Assembly: GCA_028713225.1 (NCBI GenBank)
Contig: JAQTOS010000001.1
Span: 186,001-250,000, forward strand
Source of the DNA: Candidatus Altimarinota bacterium
Lineage (GTDB): Bacteria > Patescibacteriota > Gracilibacteria > BD1-5 > UBA6164
Length of the DNA: 64,000 nt
Direction of reading: 5' to 3'
Position numbers and translations under genes: made by a program. Positions 9,404 to 21,405 of this stretch are shown here, piece by piece (position 1 is the stretch's first letter; each line of letters starts with the position of its first letter). The notes under the pieces were generated by a model that saw only the letters and a program-made list of their open reading frames with translations, searched no databases and was not told the origin of the DNA.

Positions 9404-11569
9404 TTATTTAGTTTCAGGTTTAAAGAAATCATCTCATAATTTATTTATAACTGCATCTATTTTAATTTCATCATCTTTTCAATTTAATCAAGCTTTTTGT
9501 AAAGATGCTTTAAGTCATTCTTTACTTATACTATCTCATCAAAATTCTGATTTATTATCTTTAATATGTTTACTAAAAGCATTAATATCTCAAATTGAAT
9601 AATCTGTTGTTCAATTATTCGTATTACTATTTATTCAAACAGTAGTTAAATTATTCAGATTTATAGTTGTATCTCAGTCAACTTTAGGGATTAAGTAAGA
9701 ATTTCATAAATCTTTAATAGCACTATCGACTGAAGCATATCAATTTAATTTATTTCATTTTTGATTGAAGATATCTGCTCAGACTCTTTCAGAGTTTTTA
9801 TCCATTTCTATCAGAAGATTTGCTACTGATTCTCTATCTCAAAGTTTTACTTTATCTATTTTATCTTTATCTATTTTCATTTCAGTTGCTATTTTTTTCA
9901 AAGATTCAATTCATTGAGTACTATTTGCTAATTGTTGAGTATCTTTAACTTCTTTTAATAAATCTTGAGTTAAGCCACTAAGTTGTTTAATGTCTCATCT
10001 AGCATTATCTATTCTAGGATTTATTTCAGTTGCTTTTTGTGTAACCTTATCTCAGTTTCAAAAAGTTTTATTATAAAAATCAGTTCATTTTCTATTTTGA
10101 GCGCTTTCAAAAGCTCAAGATATATTACTTCAAACTGTACTCATACTAGCAGCACTTTGTCCACCTGGGAAAATAGGAGCATATTGTGGTAATTTTGAGA
10201 CAGTTTTTCATATACTTGTTCCAAAGTCAGCTATTGGTTTAACAACGCTTTCTGTTATACTAGAAGAGCTAAGGGCGGCCATAACAACCATCCAAAGTAT
10301 TGCAATACCAAAAAGTTGTATAAGAAATTGTCATACTAGGTCTCATCCTCGTCCAAGTATACTTAGAGCTGTAGTTCATTCTGATCATGCAGAGTCTCGT
10401 TTATTACTAGCTCAAACTATATTAAATTGTATACCTGCGATATTGAATCAAGATCCAGTAGTCGCTCATCAAGTTTTAGCTCCATCGTTATCTTGAGTAA
10501 ATCAAGCAAGTCAATGTCATGCAGAAATTAGAAATATAAATCAAAATGACAATGCTGCTGCTACATATACAGGAACAAAAGCAAGTCATATAAGTTTAGG
10601 AATAGTTAATATTTCAAGTTTTTTCATTCAAGAAGGTAGTGATTTTCCGAAAAAATACATAAGTCAGAAAATTGGAGAAAACATAGTATATAACCATAAA
10701 TATATTCATCTAGTAAATAGTGCTAAAGCTATTGCTCAAAGCAGAATTAAATAGGCAATTACAAAAGTAATATCAACTATTACCTTTAGTCATAAATCAA
10801 AGATAGATTTTATTCAAGATCAAATTTCTCAGCCACTAAGTTGGTCACTTGTTAATTGAGTTAAATGTCATATGTTTATAAGTCAAAATGAATAAAATGC
10901 TACAACTCATCCAATACTATCTTTTGAATTCATCATTTGATCTAAAGTTGTTACCTTATCTTTATTACAAGTAACTCAAGATCAAGTAGCAGACATATCT
11001 ACAGTACATTCGTTTGGGATTTTTACTTGTTTTAATATGCTAGCTTGTGTATCAGATCATTTAAATATATCATATGGTAATTGTATAACAGAGGCTGTTA
11101 ATATACTAGATATAGATACTATGAATTGTACAATAAACCATGTAAAAGGAACTATAATTATTCATACTATTAACTTCGGAAGAGCTGTTTTAAGTTGATA
11201 ATTATTATCTCAATGTCATATTATATTCATAAAAGCAATTGATATAAGTAGAAATGCAAATACAAAATAAACTATATTTGAAATCATTACCCAAATATTT
11301 TTTAATATATCATTTAATCAAAATACTGTCCCACTAGTCCATCCTGGTTCAAGAAATTTCATAACAAGCCCTGTCATTAAACCAAGTCCACTTGTTACAA
11401 CTGACATCATTCAATTAACCCATTTTACTACATCAGATCAATCAGCGGGAGTAGCATCAGCGGCAAAAGCATTATCAGCTGAAAAAAGTAGTACAAAAAA
11501 AGCTACAAAAATTATATTATTTTTGTTTTTTAATATTTTTGTTTTTATCTTGCTAATCAAATTATTCAT
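9404..11569 (-). CDS. Large polytopic membrane protein (VirB6/TrbL-like candidate)
   Basis: 721 residues with TGA as Gly. Signal peptide (IIFVAFFVLLFSADNAFAAD), then roughly eight hydrophobic segments over residues 60-480, including a Gly/Ala-rich helix pair and FTRGIYLWLYTMFSPIFGLMYFFG. A C-terminal soluble region of about 240 residues is rich in Lys/Asp/Asn. The layout of many TM segments followed by a hydrophilic tail resembles VirB6/TrbL-type T4SS channel proteins common in CPR clusters; the sequence itself carries no motif I can name. It is the last gene of a minus-strand group of giant membrane/coiled-coil genes. Confidence 0.6.
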
Positions 11570-11671
11570 TTTTATTTTTGTTATTTTTAAAAACTTTTAT
11601 ACATCATATCATATATTTTTTAGTTTTTCAAATTCTGGACTTGATTTTTTGATAATTTTATTTGTAAGACA

Positions 11672-11700
11672 AAAAAGACCTTATTTATTAAGGTCTTTTT
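11672..11700. terminator. Terminator
   Basis: 12-bp stem AAAAAGACCTTA and its complement, 5-nt loop, A/T-runs on both sides. Downstream of the 39-residue minus-strand ORF. Confidence 0.7.
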
Positions 11701-11707
11701 GTTGTAC

Positions 11708-11827
11708 TTAAGCCATATCTAGATTAGCAAATCTTTTTGCTTTTGATTCTCTAGCTAGTTTTACAAGTTGTTGTTTTCTTTCGCTCTTAACATTTTTTAG
11801 AGCTTCTATATTTGTTTTTCTTAGCAT
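11708..11827 (-). CDS. Small basic protein, 39 residues
   Basis: MLRKTNIEALKNVKSERK and onward, ending FANLDMA: highly charged, Lys/Arg-rich and predicted helical, with no Gly. It has its own downstream terminator and sits between two large membrane-protein genes. It could be a ribosome-associated or nucleic-acid-binding peptide; no family recognised. Confidence 0.5.
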   Translation of the reverse strand: MLRKTNIEALKNVKSERKQQLVKLARESKAKRFANLDMA

Positions 11828-11894
11828 AATTGTATAAATTATTTTCTAAACATGGGAAGTTTAGTATAAAAAATTAATATTGTCAAGTTGGGTG

Positions 11895-14762
11895 TTAAAC
11901 TTTTTTTACAAATTCAATTTTTCATTCATATCCAAATGATTCTAAGTATGATTCTATTCTAGGATCTTTTATAAGAATTTCTCATAAAGTATCTTTATAT
12001 GTTTTACTTGATACATAAAATTTTCAGTTTTCATATTTAAAAACCATATTTCAAGCAGGTTCTATAAAAGATTGTTTTGTACTAAATATAAGTTCTAGGA
12101 AACTGGCTTTTTTGTTATCATTTAATCAATTAAACCATTTTTTTGCTTCAGTTTCTTTTCATTTTATAACATTTCAATCTTTATCTAATATTCACTTTTT
12201 TTCTAATTCTTGGAAATCATTTCCTATAGAATTAAAATTTTCGTAAGCATATAGAGAACCAGCAACAATAGGAACTCCTAATAATAAAGCCATTTTTCAA
12301 TATCTAGAAGCTTTAGCTATTTTAGAGATTTCAGATGCATCTTTTTCTCATCATTTTAACATTCATTTTGTTTCATTCCATACTTCTCACCATGTTCATT
12401 TAGCTTTTGCTACATCTATAATGTTTTTAGTCATTTTTCATGAGTGTATAGCAAATTTTCACATATCAGTTATAGGACTTACTACATATTTTAATGTATG
12501 AAATAACACATTAGTACCTCATTTATAACTACGTATTAATCAGTATCCATCAACTCATATTAAGACACTTCATGCTGTAGCTGATGCTACATTGAACCAT
12601 TCTACCTTTTTAGTTTCAGGATCAAACATATTTCAAGCTGATAATATTAACATAGCAGGTCAAGCAACCCTTAACATCATTAATGTCCCCATTGCTGTTC
12701 ACATCCATTTTTGTCATTCTTCAGCTGTTGCAAATGATAATCAAATACAAGTAAATCCGGTTACCCCTGGAAATAGTAATCTAAAAAATTCAGGGGAATC
12801 TGTTGCTAATTTTGACATTGCTTGTAATTTTGTCAATTGTTCAGCAGGAGTTCATTCAAGTATTACTTTATTAGTATCTCTTTTTATATTTGCGAAGGCC
12901 TCGATTTCATCCATTTTTTTAAAAGATCTGAAAGGTCTTATATACCAATGTTCTCATCAACGAATTCTAGATTTTATATAGTTAAAAGAATCATCTAAAT
13001 CTTGATTCAACATAGATATTGCTTTTGCTTTTCATTCATATACAGATGCTGATATATAATCTTTTGCAGCACTTCAAGTAACTCATTTATAAGTATAGCT
13101 TATGTGTTTGGCATCAGGAATATTATTTTTTGCATATGATCTAAGCTCATCAAAATTTTTAATTTTATTAATTCATTCATTAAATGATTGAGAGTCTATT
13201 TTTAAATCTAATATTTCTTTTTTAGCTAGTTCTATATCAGTTTTAGAATGTTGTGATTTTTCAAGAATATTTGCTACTTTATAATATTTTTCAAGTTCTA
13301 TGATTTGTTTTTTAAATGCATTAAGTGCATTTGATAATTCATCGTCAAAATTTCAAGTTATAGATTTTTCAATATCTCATAATATTTTTATTTGTGAGTC
13401 AAAGTCTGATTTCAAAGCACTCATTCATCATTTAAATCATCCAGTTCAAGGACTAAATGATTCAATAGCCAATCTGCTGCTCATTTGTAATATTCATGAA
13501 ATTACTCAGAAAAATATTCAAGCTTCTCTATAAAGTAATCATAAAGTAATCATTTTTTCTGCTTCAGATTTTCATTGCATTTCTTTTTTAAATTCTTCTA
13601 TACTTTCTCATCTAACTCAGAAAGGAGTCATAAGAGTTATTGATTTTAATCATGAATCTACTATTTTAAATCAAATATCATTCATTGATATTATTCATTT
13701 TCATATTAAGGTCATAGAAAACCATAACATACTACTAAATGAGGAAAGAGCAATTCAAAACATATCAAATCAACTCATAGGTTTTCATTGTATATATTGT
13801 TCAAATACTTCAGCAAAATTAAATTTAGATTTGTAATCTTTTAATACTTTTGTAAGTTCAGCTCTTTTTTCTGGGCTTAAATCTACATTGTATCTTTTTT
13901 GAATATCATCTACCATTCGTTTCTCCATTTGAGCTTCAATAGCCTGTTTTCACTCTTCATCAAGAATATCATTTTTAAATAATTTATATTTATCTCATAA
14001 TATAGATTTTAAATATAATATATCTATTTTTTGTCCTTTAGCTTTATCTTCCTCTATTTTTTTTATTATATCTGGACTAAATATATTTGGATCATTCAGG
14101 GCTTTATCTAATTTGGCTTTAATTATAGGATTATTTTTTATATTTTCAGGAATGATAAATCATATTTTTCATGTAATAGCATTTTTTATTTCTTTTTGAG
14201 TTGATGGATTTAGAGTAGTATTTGCTGCGGCTTCTTTAGCTGTTGAGGCTTCTTCTTTCAATTTTTCAGTATCAACAGAAAATCAAAAAAGTCATCCTAA
14301 AGTTTTAAAAAGAAATCATAAAATTCCACCAATTAATGGAATTGCAGATAATTGTTCTACGATTTTAGTAAAACCTGCATTTGTTCAAACTTCCTTTGCT
14401 ATAACACTAGCTTTATCTCATAAATCTTTAGCTGCTTCTTTGGCTCATTCTACTCCAGTTTGAGCTTTTTTTGCGGCAGCTTCTAGTGTTTTTTGAGTTT
14501 CATTTTTTAGTTTGTCTTGAGATTGTTCACTTTTAAAAAGAGTATTTGCTTTTTCTTTTAAAAACTCTTTTGTTTTGGCCAATTTTTCAGTTTCAGGTAA
14601 TTTATCCATTTCTTCCTTGAATTTTTTTAATTCATTTCTAGATATACTGATTGGCTGAGCTAATTCTTCCATTCATTTTGGATTTATTCAGAATTTTTCT
14701 AAATCACCAAGAGAATTGATGTTTTCGATTGTATCTGGTTTTTCAGTGTTTATTGCCGTCAT
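11895..14762 (-). CDS. Giant coiled-coil/membrane protein, function unknown
   Basis: 955 residues, no signal peptide. Residues 1-300 are Lys/Glu/Ala-rich, with a long coiled coil and an early hydrophobic segment (VEQLSAIPLIGGILGFL). Later hydrophobic stretches lie near FGIALSSFSSMLWFSM, EAGIFFGVISGIL, GTAMGTLMMLRVAGPAMLIL and KMALLLGVPIVAG. No catalytic motif is seen. The neighbouring 14861-17715 gene has the same size and architecture, suggesting paralogy or a two-component structural assembly, and the downstream 9404 gene is a polytopic membrane protein. Confidence 0.65.
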
Positions 14763-14819
14763 AATTTATAAAAATTAAGTATATTTGCTTCATTTTAACA
14801 TATTTATTCTTTTAAAGCA

Positions 14820-14854
14820 AAAAATAGAAAGATTTTTTAAGTCTTTCTATTTTT
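14820..14854. terminator. Terminator between the two giant genes
   Basis: 13-bp stem AAAAATAGAAAGA and its complement, followed by T-runs. Separates 14861-17715 from 11895-14762. Confidence 0.65.
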
Positions 14855-14860
14855 TGAGTT

Positions 14861-17715
14861 TTATGCTGCTTTTTTAGAGTTTCAAAGTCATAGCTTTTCA
14901 TCTACTTCATAATATTCTAAAATCATAGAATTTATTACTCATAAGTACATAAATTCTAAATAATTTGTAGCCATATTTGCAGGATTAACTTCCATTGCTT
15001 GTCAATTATATTTATCCCACATAATTTCAGCTCGAGTTGGTGCAATAGCATAAACTCAAACTTTTCAAATTCATGAACCAAATCATGTAATTGGATTTAT
15101 AGAATTTGGTAAAACCCAATTTATATTTTTATCTCGGAATAATATAGCTTTTGTAGCCTCTCAGAATCATTCAGAAGCTTTAAAGTTTTTAACTATATTA
15201 TATGGAGTTATGATATCATTAAAAATAGGTTTTGCTATTTTATTTTTTCAGAATTTATAAATTCAACCTGGTCAATATGGGATACTTTCCATAAAATTAT
15301 CTGCAGCTGTTCACATTTTTCAAAATTTCGTATCAGAAAGTTTTGCAAAGTATGATTTAGACGTATCTTCAGCTACTTTGTTTACATCAATTCATTTAGT
15401 CTTTTTAAGTAATTCTTCGAAATTATCACTATAAAATTTATTTAATTCAGTTTCATTAGTGATTTTTCTCCATGTTCCGTTTTCTTTTACTAAAACTTCA
15501 TTCTTAGAAACTTTATATTTTCATAGAAAATCAAAAAATCAATCTTTTAATTTTATAGTTTCTTCTCATAAATTAGCTATATTTTGTTTAGCTCTAGATT
15601 GTAGAAATACAATTTTATCTTCATCTTTAATTTTGTCTAAAATTTGTTTTTCAGAATATAATATATCATCTCATTCTATTTCAAATTTTCAATCAGCTCT
15701 TTTTTTATAAGTATTTTCTCAAATTGTAATACTTTTATTTTCTTTTAATTCTTTTTTAAACAAGTCAGTAAATTTATTTTTTGCAAATTTAGAAATATTT
15801 CAAGCATTATCCAAAATTTCTTCACTGGCTCTAGCTTCAGTTTTAATAGTTTCTTCTGTAGCTTTTGTTGATTTCGCTAATTTTTGTAAAATATTTTCTA
15901 TTTCTTTTCCAAAACTTTGCTGAATAGATAATTCTCTATCACTAATTTTTTCATTTTTTGCTATTTTTTTTGCTATTGATTCTAATACATCTTTTGGTAT
16001 TTCTCATGTTTTAGTAAATGTGTCAAATATATCATCAGAAATAGTTTCAGGAATTTTAGATTTTAATAAATCTTTAGCAATTTCTCTATCTAGTTTTTTG
16101 ATTTCTTTTCATCTTGCAGCAGCATCAGTAATTCATTTTGCATCTAATTCTTTATATAGATTTTCATATCTTGGAGCATATTTAGAAAATTCTCCTTCTG
16201 GTAAACCATTTTTTCAATTAACTCTGGCATTTTCTAATTTCTTTGTTTCACTTATAATTCCTCTTCATTCTTTTGTAGAAAATGATTTTTCATTTGTTTT
16301 AGCTCATTCTGAAGAAGTTTTTTCAGTTTTTACTTCCGTTTCAGCAGTTTTTTTAGTAGACTTCTTTTCTTTAGCAGCTTTTTCTCGAGCTTTTCTTAAG
16401 TCGTTTGCTTCTTTACTATGTTCTAATCATATTTGTCATTTTTTTGCGGCAGTTTCTCAAATTCAGAAAAATCTGTCTTTAAAAAATGATTCCATTTTAT
16501 TAAATTCAGCTAGTTCTTCTGGTTTTAGTATTTTTGCAAATTTTGCTATTTTATATCATTTTGTAGCTGCTGTCATTCAAGGGACTAATCATAGTACTGA
16601 TAATGCTCATTCAAGATATGATTGTTTTCAATTATTGAATCTAGGATCTACAAGTCATGATTTTTTAAGAATTTGCCATCAAGCATCTTCATTTCATGAT
16701 AAAAATTCCTTTATATTATATCCATCATAAGCTGTTCAAATAACTAGAGATGGAGCTGTTCATACTCAAGTAAATCATGCTAAGTCAACGGCTACCATAG
16801 CTCACATAAGAGCCATATATTGAATCATATAATTTTTCTTCTTTCAATTTTCATATATATCAACTTTACCGTCAGGATACTTTATTGTTCCATTGTATAA
16901 AGTTCTTAATCATTTGTCGTTTTTAATAAAATCTCAGCTCATTATACTTCAATCACTAGTTTTTATATTTTGAGCTATTTCGTGTTTAATTTCTTTTGTT
17001 TTTGGTTCAGCTTTTAGTGTAGTAGTAGGATTTGTAGTTTTAGGATGGTTTTCAGGAGTATTTTTATCTGGAGTATGTTCAGGTTTATGATTTTTTTAGG
17101 AGTATCAACAGTTTTAATTCCAACAATTTTTTCCAAAGCTTTCATTGTTTTTTTTCCAAACCATCAATCAGAATTAATTTTTGCTCAAGAACTTATTAAC
17201 AAGTCTTGAAGATTTCTTACTCGTATATCACTAGAACTAATTAAAGTATTTCCTAAAGCTTCTTTTATTTCTTTTTGAGTTTTATCATTTTCATCTAGTT
17301 TTCCAAGTACAGTATTTATTCTTTTTGAATAAGTTTCTATGTGTTTTTCATTATATTTTTTTTGAGAATCATTATTAACTTCTGATGGTTTAACTAAAGT
17401 TCATTTTACTTCTTGAGTAGAATCAACGCTTCCGTCTATTATTGTTTGTTTTTCTTCACTATAGTTTGATAAAAGTTTTTCAAAATCTTCTTTTTGACTG
17501 TTTAATGTATTTACTGCAACAAAATTACCAGCAGGGAAATTTTTAACTTCTCTGTCTAATAATTTAATTATTTCTTCAAGTTGAGCCTTGCTTGCTTTTT
17601 CTGATTTAATAACTTCTAAAATAGACTTAGCTTCATCTAATTTTTTAGAATCTATTCAATTTGATGCTAAGTTTTGTAATTTTTCTATTTGTGTTTTTAT
17701 TTGTATTTCACTCAT
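14861..17715 (-). pseudogene. Giant coiled-coil/membrane protein with frameshift at an A7 tract
   Basis: The frame from the 17715 ATG runs to the A7 tract (17091-17097 on the plus strand) and, unshifted, stops at 17014 (233 residues). Adding one A joins it to a second open frame ending at 14861; the junction then reads PKKNHKPEHTPDKNTPENHP, matching the low-complexity linker on both sides, for about 951 residues in total. The N-terminal part is coiled coil; a TM pair follows (MIQYMALMGAMVAVDLAGFTG). The long C-terminal part alternates coiled coil with Gly-rich hydrophobic patches. Same size and style as the downstream 955-residue protein. Could be a true pseudogene, a sequencing or assembly error, or slippage that restores the frame. 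Confidence 0.6.
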
Positions 17716-17828
17716 AAAATTAATTTATTAAATATTATTTATTCTATCTTATCATAAATTTTTTTTATTTGCAAAAAATTGAATTGTTTTTATTTTATAT
17801 TAAATCATTTAATAAATTATAAATCATT

Positions 17829-18731
17829 ATGTTACCAAGAATTTTAAAATATGCAGTTAAAAATATACTTAGAAATAAATTTCTTTCTATTTCTTCTATA
17901 CTTGTTCTTACATTATTAATATTCTTTATTAATATTCTATTTGTTTTGCATAATGTTACTTTGAAAGTAATGAATTCTATAAATGATAAATTAACAATTT
18001 CTCTTTATTTAAAAGATACTTATGACAAAAATTCAACTGAAACTTTGGGGCTTTTAAATGATATATCAAGAGATTTTCCAAATATAAAAATAGACTTCAA
18101 ATCAAAAGACCAGGTTATGGAAGAACTTAAGAAAAAAGATGAAGAACTTATTAGAATATTAAATTCTGATTGAGTAAATCCACTTCCAGCTACTATTTCT
18201 ATATCAAATATTAAGTTAAATGATTATGAATGACTTGATTCTATAATAGAAAAAAGAATGTTTATCTTTATTGATTCAAATAAAGATGCTAAAAATAATG
18301 TATCAAACTACAGGGATCAATATGATAATATTATAAAAGTTATACATACTATTAAGACTCTTCAAATGGGGCTCTACTTTATTATAGGGGTTTTCGTTAT
18401 TTCTATATTTGTTATAGTTTATAGTATTATAAGTAACTTTATATTCTATTATAGAGATGAAATATATATAACTAAACTTGTTTGAGGTTCTAATATATTT
18501 ATATATTGACCATTTTCTCTGCAATGAGTTATATATGTATTATTATCTTTTACATTTAGTATAGCTTTGTTTTTGTTGCTTTTACAAAATATCAATTTCT
18601 TATTTTCTTCATTTTCATATAAAGAATTCGTTTTTAATAATGCAAGTATGAATTTATTTTTGATTGAATTAGTAGTTTTCTCTAGTCTATGAGCATTGAG
18701 TGGCTATTTTTCAAGTAAAAAATATATATAG
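17829..18731 (+). CDS. ftsX: Cell division protein FtsX
   Basis: 300 residues, the family's usual size. One N-terminal TM helix follows MLPRILKYAVKNILRN, then an extracellular domain of about 130 residues, then three C-terminal TM helices; this is the FtsX/MacB-type permease layout. FtsX with the ATPase FtsE activates cell-wall hydrolases at division. No ftsE is adjacent. The stop is TAG. Divergent from the giant gene cluster, and followed by a tRNA pair with its own promoter. Confidence 0.85.
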
Positions 18732-18752
18732 AAAAAAAAGTAAAAAAAAAAT

Positions 18753-18780
18753 TTGCAATTATTCAAAACTTTCATATAAT
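18753..18780 (+). promoter_or_regulatory. Promoter of tRNA-Asp/tRNA-Ala
   Basis: TTGCAA, 16-nt spacer, TATAAT, then TCCCT; the tRNA starts 22 nt downstream. Confidence 0.7.
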
Positions 18781-18801
18781 TCCCTAGCTTTTTAAAAGTA
18801 A

Positions 18802-18878
18802 GGGATCGTAGCTCAGCTGGTTAGAGCGCGGCACTGTCACTGCCGAGGTCGCGAGTTCGAATCTCGTCGGTCCCGCCA
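18802..18878 (+). tRNA. tRNA-Asp (GTC)
   Basis: 77 nt with encoded CCA. Acceptor GGGATCG pairs with CGGTCCC; anticodon loop CTGTCAC. Confidence 0.95.
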
Positions 18879-18893
18879 TTAAGAAGTTATTAT

Positions 18894-18970
18894 GGGGCAT
18901 TAGCTCAGTTGGCTAGAGCACCTGCCTTGCACGCAGGGGGTGAACGGTTCGACTCCGTTATGCTCCACCA
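18894..18970 (+). tRNA. tRNA-Ala (TGC)
   Basis: 77 nt with encoded CCA. Acceptor GGGGCAT pairs with ATGCTCC; anticodon loop CTTGCAC. Confidence 0.95.
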
Positions 18971-18993
18971 TTTTAGTTTTAAATTTTATTTCT

Positions 18994-19206
18994 ATGGGAT
19001 TATCGAATAAGAGACCTAGAACTCTTAATTACTGAGTAAATAAAAAATGACCTAAATCTTGAAATAAGGTACAAAAAGCTATAGATCATTTCTTGACATT
19101 AAAAAAGAGAGAAGAAATAGAATGAACTACTAAGTGGATTTCTAAAGCTTACGAATTTGTTAATGTTAAGTTAAAGAAATATTGAATTAATACTAACAAG
19201 ATATAA
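18994..19206 (+). CDS. Small basic protein of 70 residues
   Basis: Begins MGLSNKRPRTLNYGVNKKGP, with four TGA-Gly codons. Lys-rich, no TM. It lies 23 nt after tRNA-Ala and one base before a 28-residue ORF, then tuf, so it may be a nucleic-acid-binding or ribosome-associated protein. No family recognised. Confidence 0.6.
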
Positions 19207-19207
19207 T

Positions 19208-19294
19208 ATGGCAAGATTAACAGGACATGCTCACAGAAAGCTTAGAAGAGCTTTACAAATTATAGAAAAAAAGATTAAGAAGATTCGTTCTTAA
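19208..19294 (+). CDS. Tiny basic ORF, 28 residues
   Basis: MARLTGHAHRKLRRALQIIE and a Lys-rich tail, predicted as one basic helix. Starts one base after the preceding stop, suggesting coupling. Size and charge recall very small ribosomal peptides, but I cannot assign it; could be spurious. Confidence 0.4.
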   Translation: MARLTGHAHRKLRRALQIIEKKIKKIRS

Positions 19295-19348
19295 TATTTT
19301 TCTTTTAAAAAATGTTTTAAAATTATTTTAATTAATTACTTTTATATT

Positions 19349-20539
19349 ATGGCTTTTGATAGATCTAAACCACATATGAATATTGGTACTATTGGTCATG
19401 TAGATCATGGTAAAACTACTACTACTGCTGCTATCTCATCTGTTTTAGGACACATGAATGGTGCTGAAATTAAAGATTTTGCTGCTATTGATTCTGCTCC
19501 AGAAGAAAGAGCAAGATGAATCACTATTAATACTGCTCATATTGAATATGAAACAGCTAATAGACATTACGCTCACGTTGATTGTCCAGGACATGCTGAT
19601 TATGTTAAAAACATGATTACTGGTGCTGCTCAAATGGATGGTGCGATTCTAGTAGTTGCTGCAACTGATGGGCCTATGGCTCAAACTAGAGAACATATCC
19701 TATTATCTAGACAAGTATGAGTTCCATATATCGTTGTTTTCATGAACAAATGTGATATGGTTGATGATGAAGAAATGTTAGAATTAGTTGAAATGGAAAT
19801 TAGAGATTTACTTTCTAAATATGATTTCCCAGGTGATGATACTCCAATTATTAGAGGTTCAGGGCTAGTTGCTCTTCAAAATCCTACTGATATGGATAAA
19901 GCATACGGAGCTAAATCTATTATTGAATTATTTGATGCTATTGAATCATTTATCCCAGTTCCAGAAAGAACTCTTGATAAACCATTCTTGATGTCAGTAG
20001 AAGATGTATTTTCTATCAAAGGTAGAGGTACTGTAGTTACTGGTAAAATAGATCAAGGTGTAATTAAAGTTGGTGAAGAAATTGAAATCGTTGGTATCAG
20101 AGATACTAGAAAAACTACTGTTACTTGAATAGAAATGTTCCATAAATTATTAGATCAAGGACAAGCTTGAGATAATGCTGGACTTTTACTAAGAGGTATA
20201 GAAAGAGATGATGTAGAAAGAGGACAAGTTCTTGCTAAACCAGGATCAATCAAACCACATACTAAATTCGAATCAGAAGTATACGTACTTACTAAAGACG
20301 AAGGTGGTAGACATACTCCATTCTTTAAATGATACAAACCACAATTTTACTTCAGAACTACTGATGTAACTGGTGGAGTTGAATTACCAGCTGGTGTAGA
20401 AATGGTTATGCCTGGTGATAATACTAAAATGACTGTTGAATTACAAGCTCCAATAGCTATGACTGAATGATTAAGATTCGCGATTAGAGAATGAGGAAGA
20501 ACTGTAGGTTCATGAGTTGTTTCTAAAATTATCGCTTAA
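19349..20539 (+). CDS. tuf: Translation elongation factor Tu
   Basis: 396 residues, full length. P-loop GHVDHGKT, switch [10 protein letters not shown], and NKCD specificity motif. Delivers aminoacyl-tRNA to the ribosome as a GTP complex. Eight Gly are encoded by TGA (for example in ARGIT and VGVPY), showing that recoded glycine enters a highly expressed protein. Followed by a hairpin and rpsJ. Confidence 0.97.
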
Positions 20540-20553
20540 TTTAGACTGATATC

Positions 20554-20587
20554 CTTTCTAGCTTGATTACTTTTTCAAGCTAGAAAG
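20554..20587 (+). terminator. Hairpin between tuf and rpsJ
   Basis: 13-bp perfect stem CTTTCTAGCTTGA with its complement, 8-nt loop; no U-run follows, so a processing or attenuator structure is as likely as a terminator. Confidence 0.55.
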
Positions 20588-20627
20588 TAATTAGCTTATA
20601 TTAATTTATTATTGTACTTTAAAATAT

Positions 20628-20948
20628 ATGGCAAAAAAAACATCTCAAAAGATAAGAATTAGAGTAAAAGCTTTTGACCACAGACTTCTAGATGAAGCTG
20701 TTAAAAAAATAGTTATGATAGCTAGAGATTCTGGAGCTATGGTTGTTGGTCCTATTCCTCTTCCTACAGAAATAGAAAAAATAACTGTAAACAGATCTAC
20801 ATTTGTTAATAAAGATGCTAGAGAACAATTTGAAATAAGAAGACATAAAAGACTTATTGATATACTTGAACCAACAGCAAAAACTTTAGAAATGCTACAA
20901 GACGTTAGTATTCCTAGTGGAGTTGGTGTTGAAATTAAAGTTTCATAA
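20628..20948 (+). CDS. rpsJ: Small ribosomal subunit protein uS10
   Basis: 106 residues. [27 protein letters not shown] and [18 protein letters not shown] are diagnostic. Component of the 30S head, also the transcription-antitermination partner of NusB (NusE). No TGA codons. Here it follows tuf and is separated from the S10 operon, since bL28 comes next. Confidence 0.97.
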   Translation: MAKKTSQKIRIRVKAFDHRLLDEAVKKIVMIARDSGAMVVGPIPLPTEIEKITVNRSTFVNKDAREQFEIRRHKRLIDILEPTAKTLEMLQDVSIPSGVGVEIKVS

Positions 20949-21018
20949 TAACTGTGTGAATTGTATGGGATATTTTTAAACCATATAATCAATTATTAAT
21001 TATTAAAAAAAATAGTTT

Positions 21019-21216
21019 ATGGCTAGAGTTTGTGAAGTAACTGGTAAGAAAACTTCTGTTTGAAATAATAGAAGTCATTCTATGAGAGCTACTAGAAGAA
21101 AATTTTTACCTAATCTTTTTTATAAAAATATCTTAGATAAAGAATCAGGAATCGTATATAGAATAAGAGTTTCTGCTGCTGGGTTAAGAACATTAAAAAA
21201 GAAAGGAGTAATATAA
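21019..21216 (+). CDS. rpmB: Large ribosomal subunit protein bL28
   Basis: 65 residues. MARVCEVTGKKTSVGNNRSH and the TRRKFLPNL motif identify it; the Gly of SVGNN is TGA. A weak hairpin (21233-21257) follows before tRNA-Leu. Confidence 0.93.
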
Positions 21217-21271
21217 TAAAAAATGTAAGATTGTAGAGGTGAATATTTTACCTCTACATGATCTACAATTT

Positions 21272-21357
21272 GCCCGGGTGGTGGAATTGGTAGACACGCG
21301 GGACTTAAAATCCCGTTCCTTCGTGGAGTGCGGGTTCGATTCCCGCCCCGGGCACCA
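21272..21357 (+). tRNA. tRNA-Leu (TAA)
   Basis: 86 nt with long variable arm and encoded CCA. Anticodon loop CTTAAAA; acceptor GCCCGGG pairs perfectly. Confidence 0.95.
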
Positions 21358-21405
21358 TTAAAAAAGAACAAAAATTTAAAAATACTAATTTGTAATTAAA
21401 AAAAT

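Noticed and set aside
16020-16730. Long plus-strand open frame opposite the giant gene
   Set aside because: Its predicted protein is hydrophobic low-complexity; the minus strand gives a coherent coiled-coil protein when TGA is Gly.
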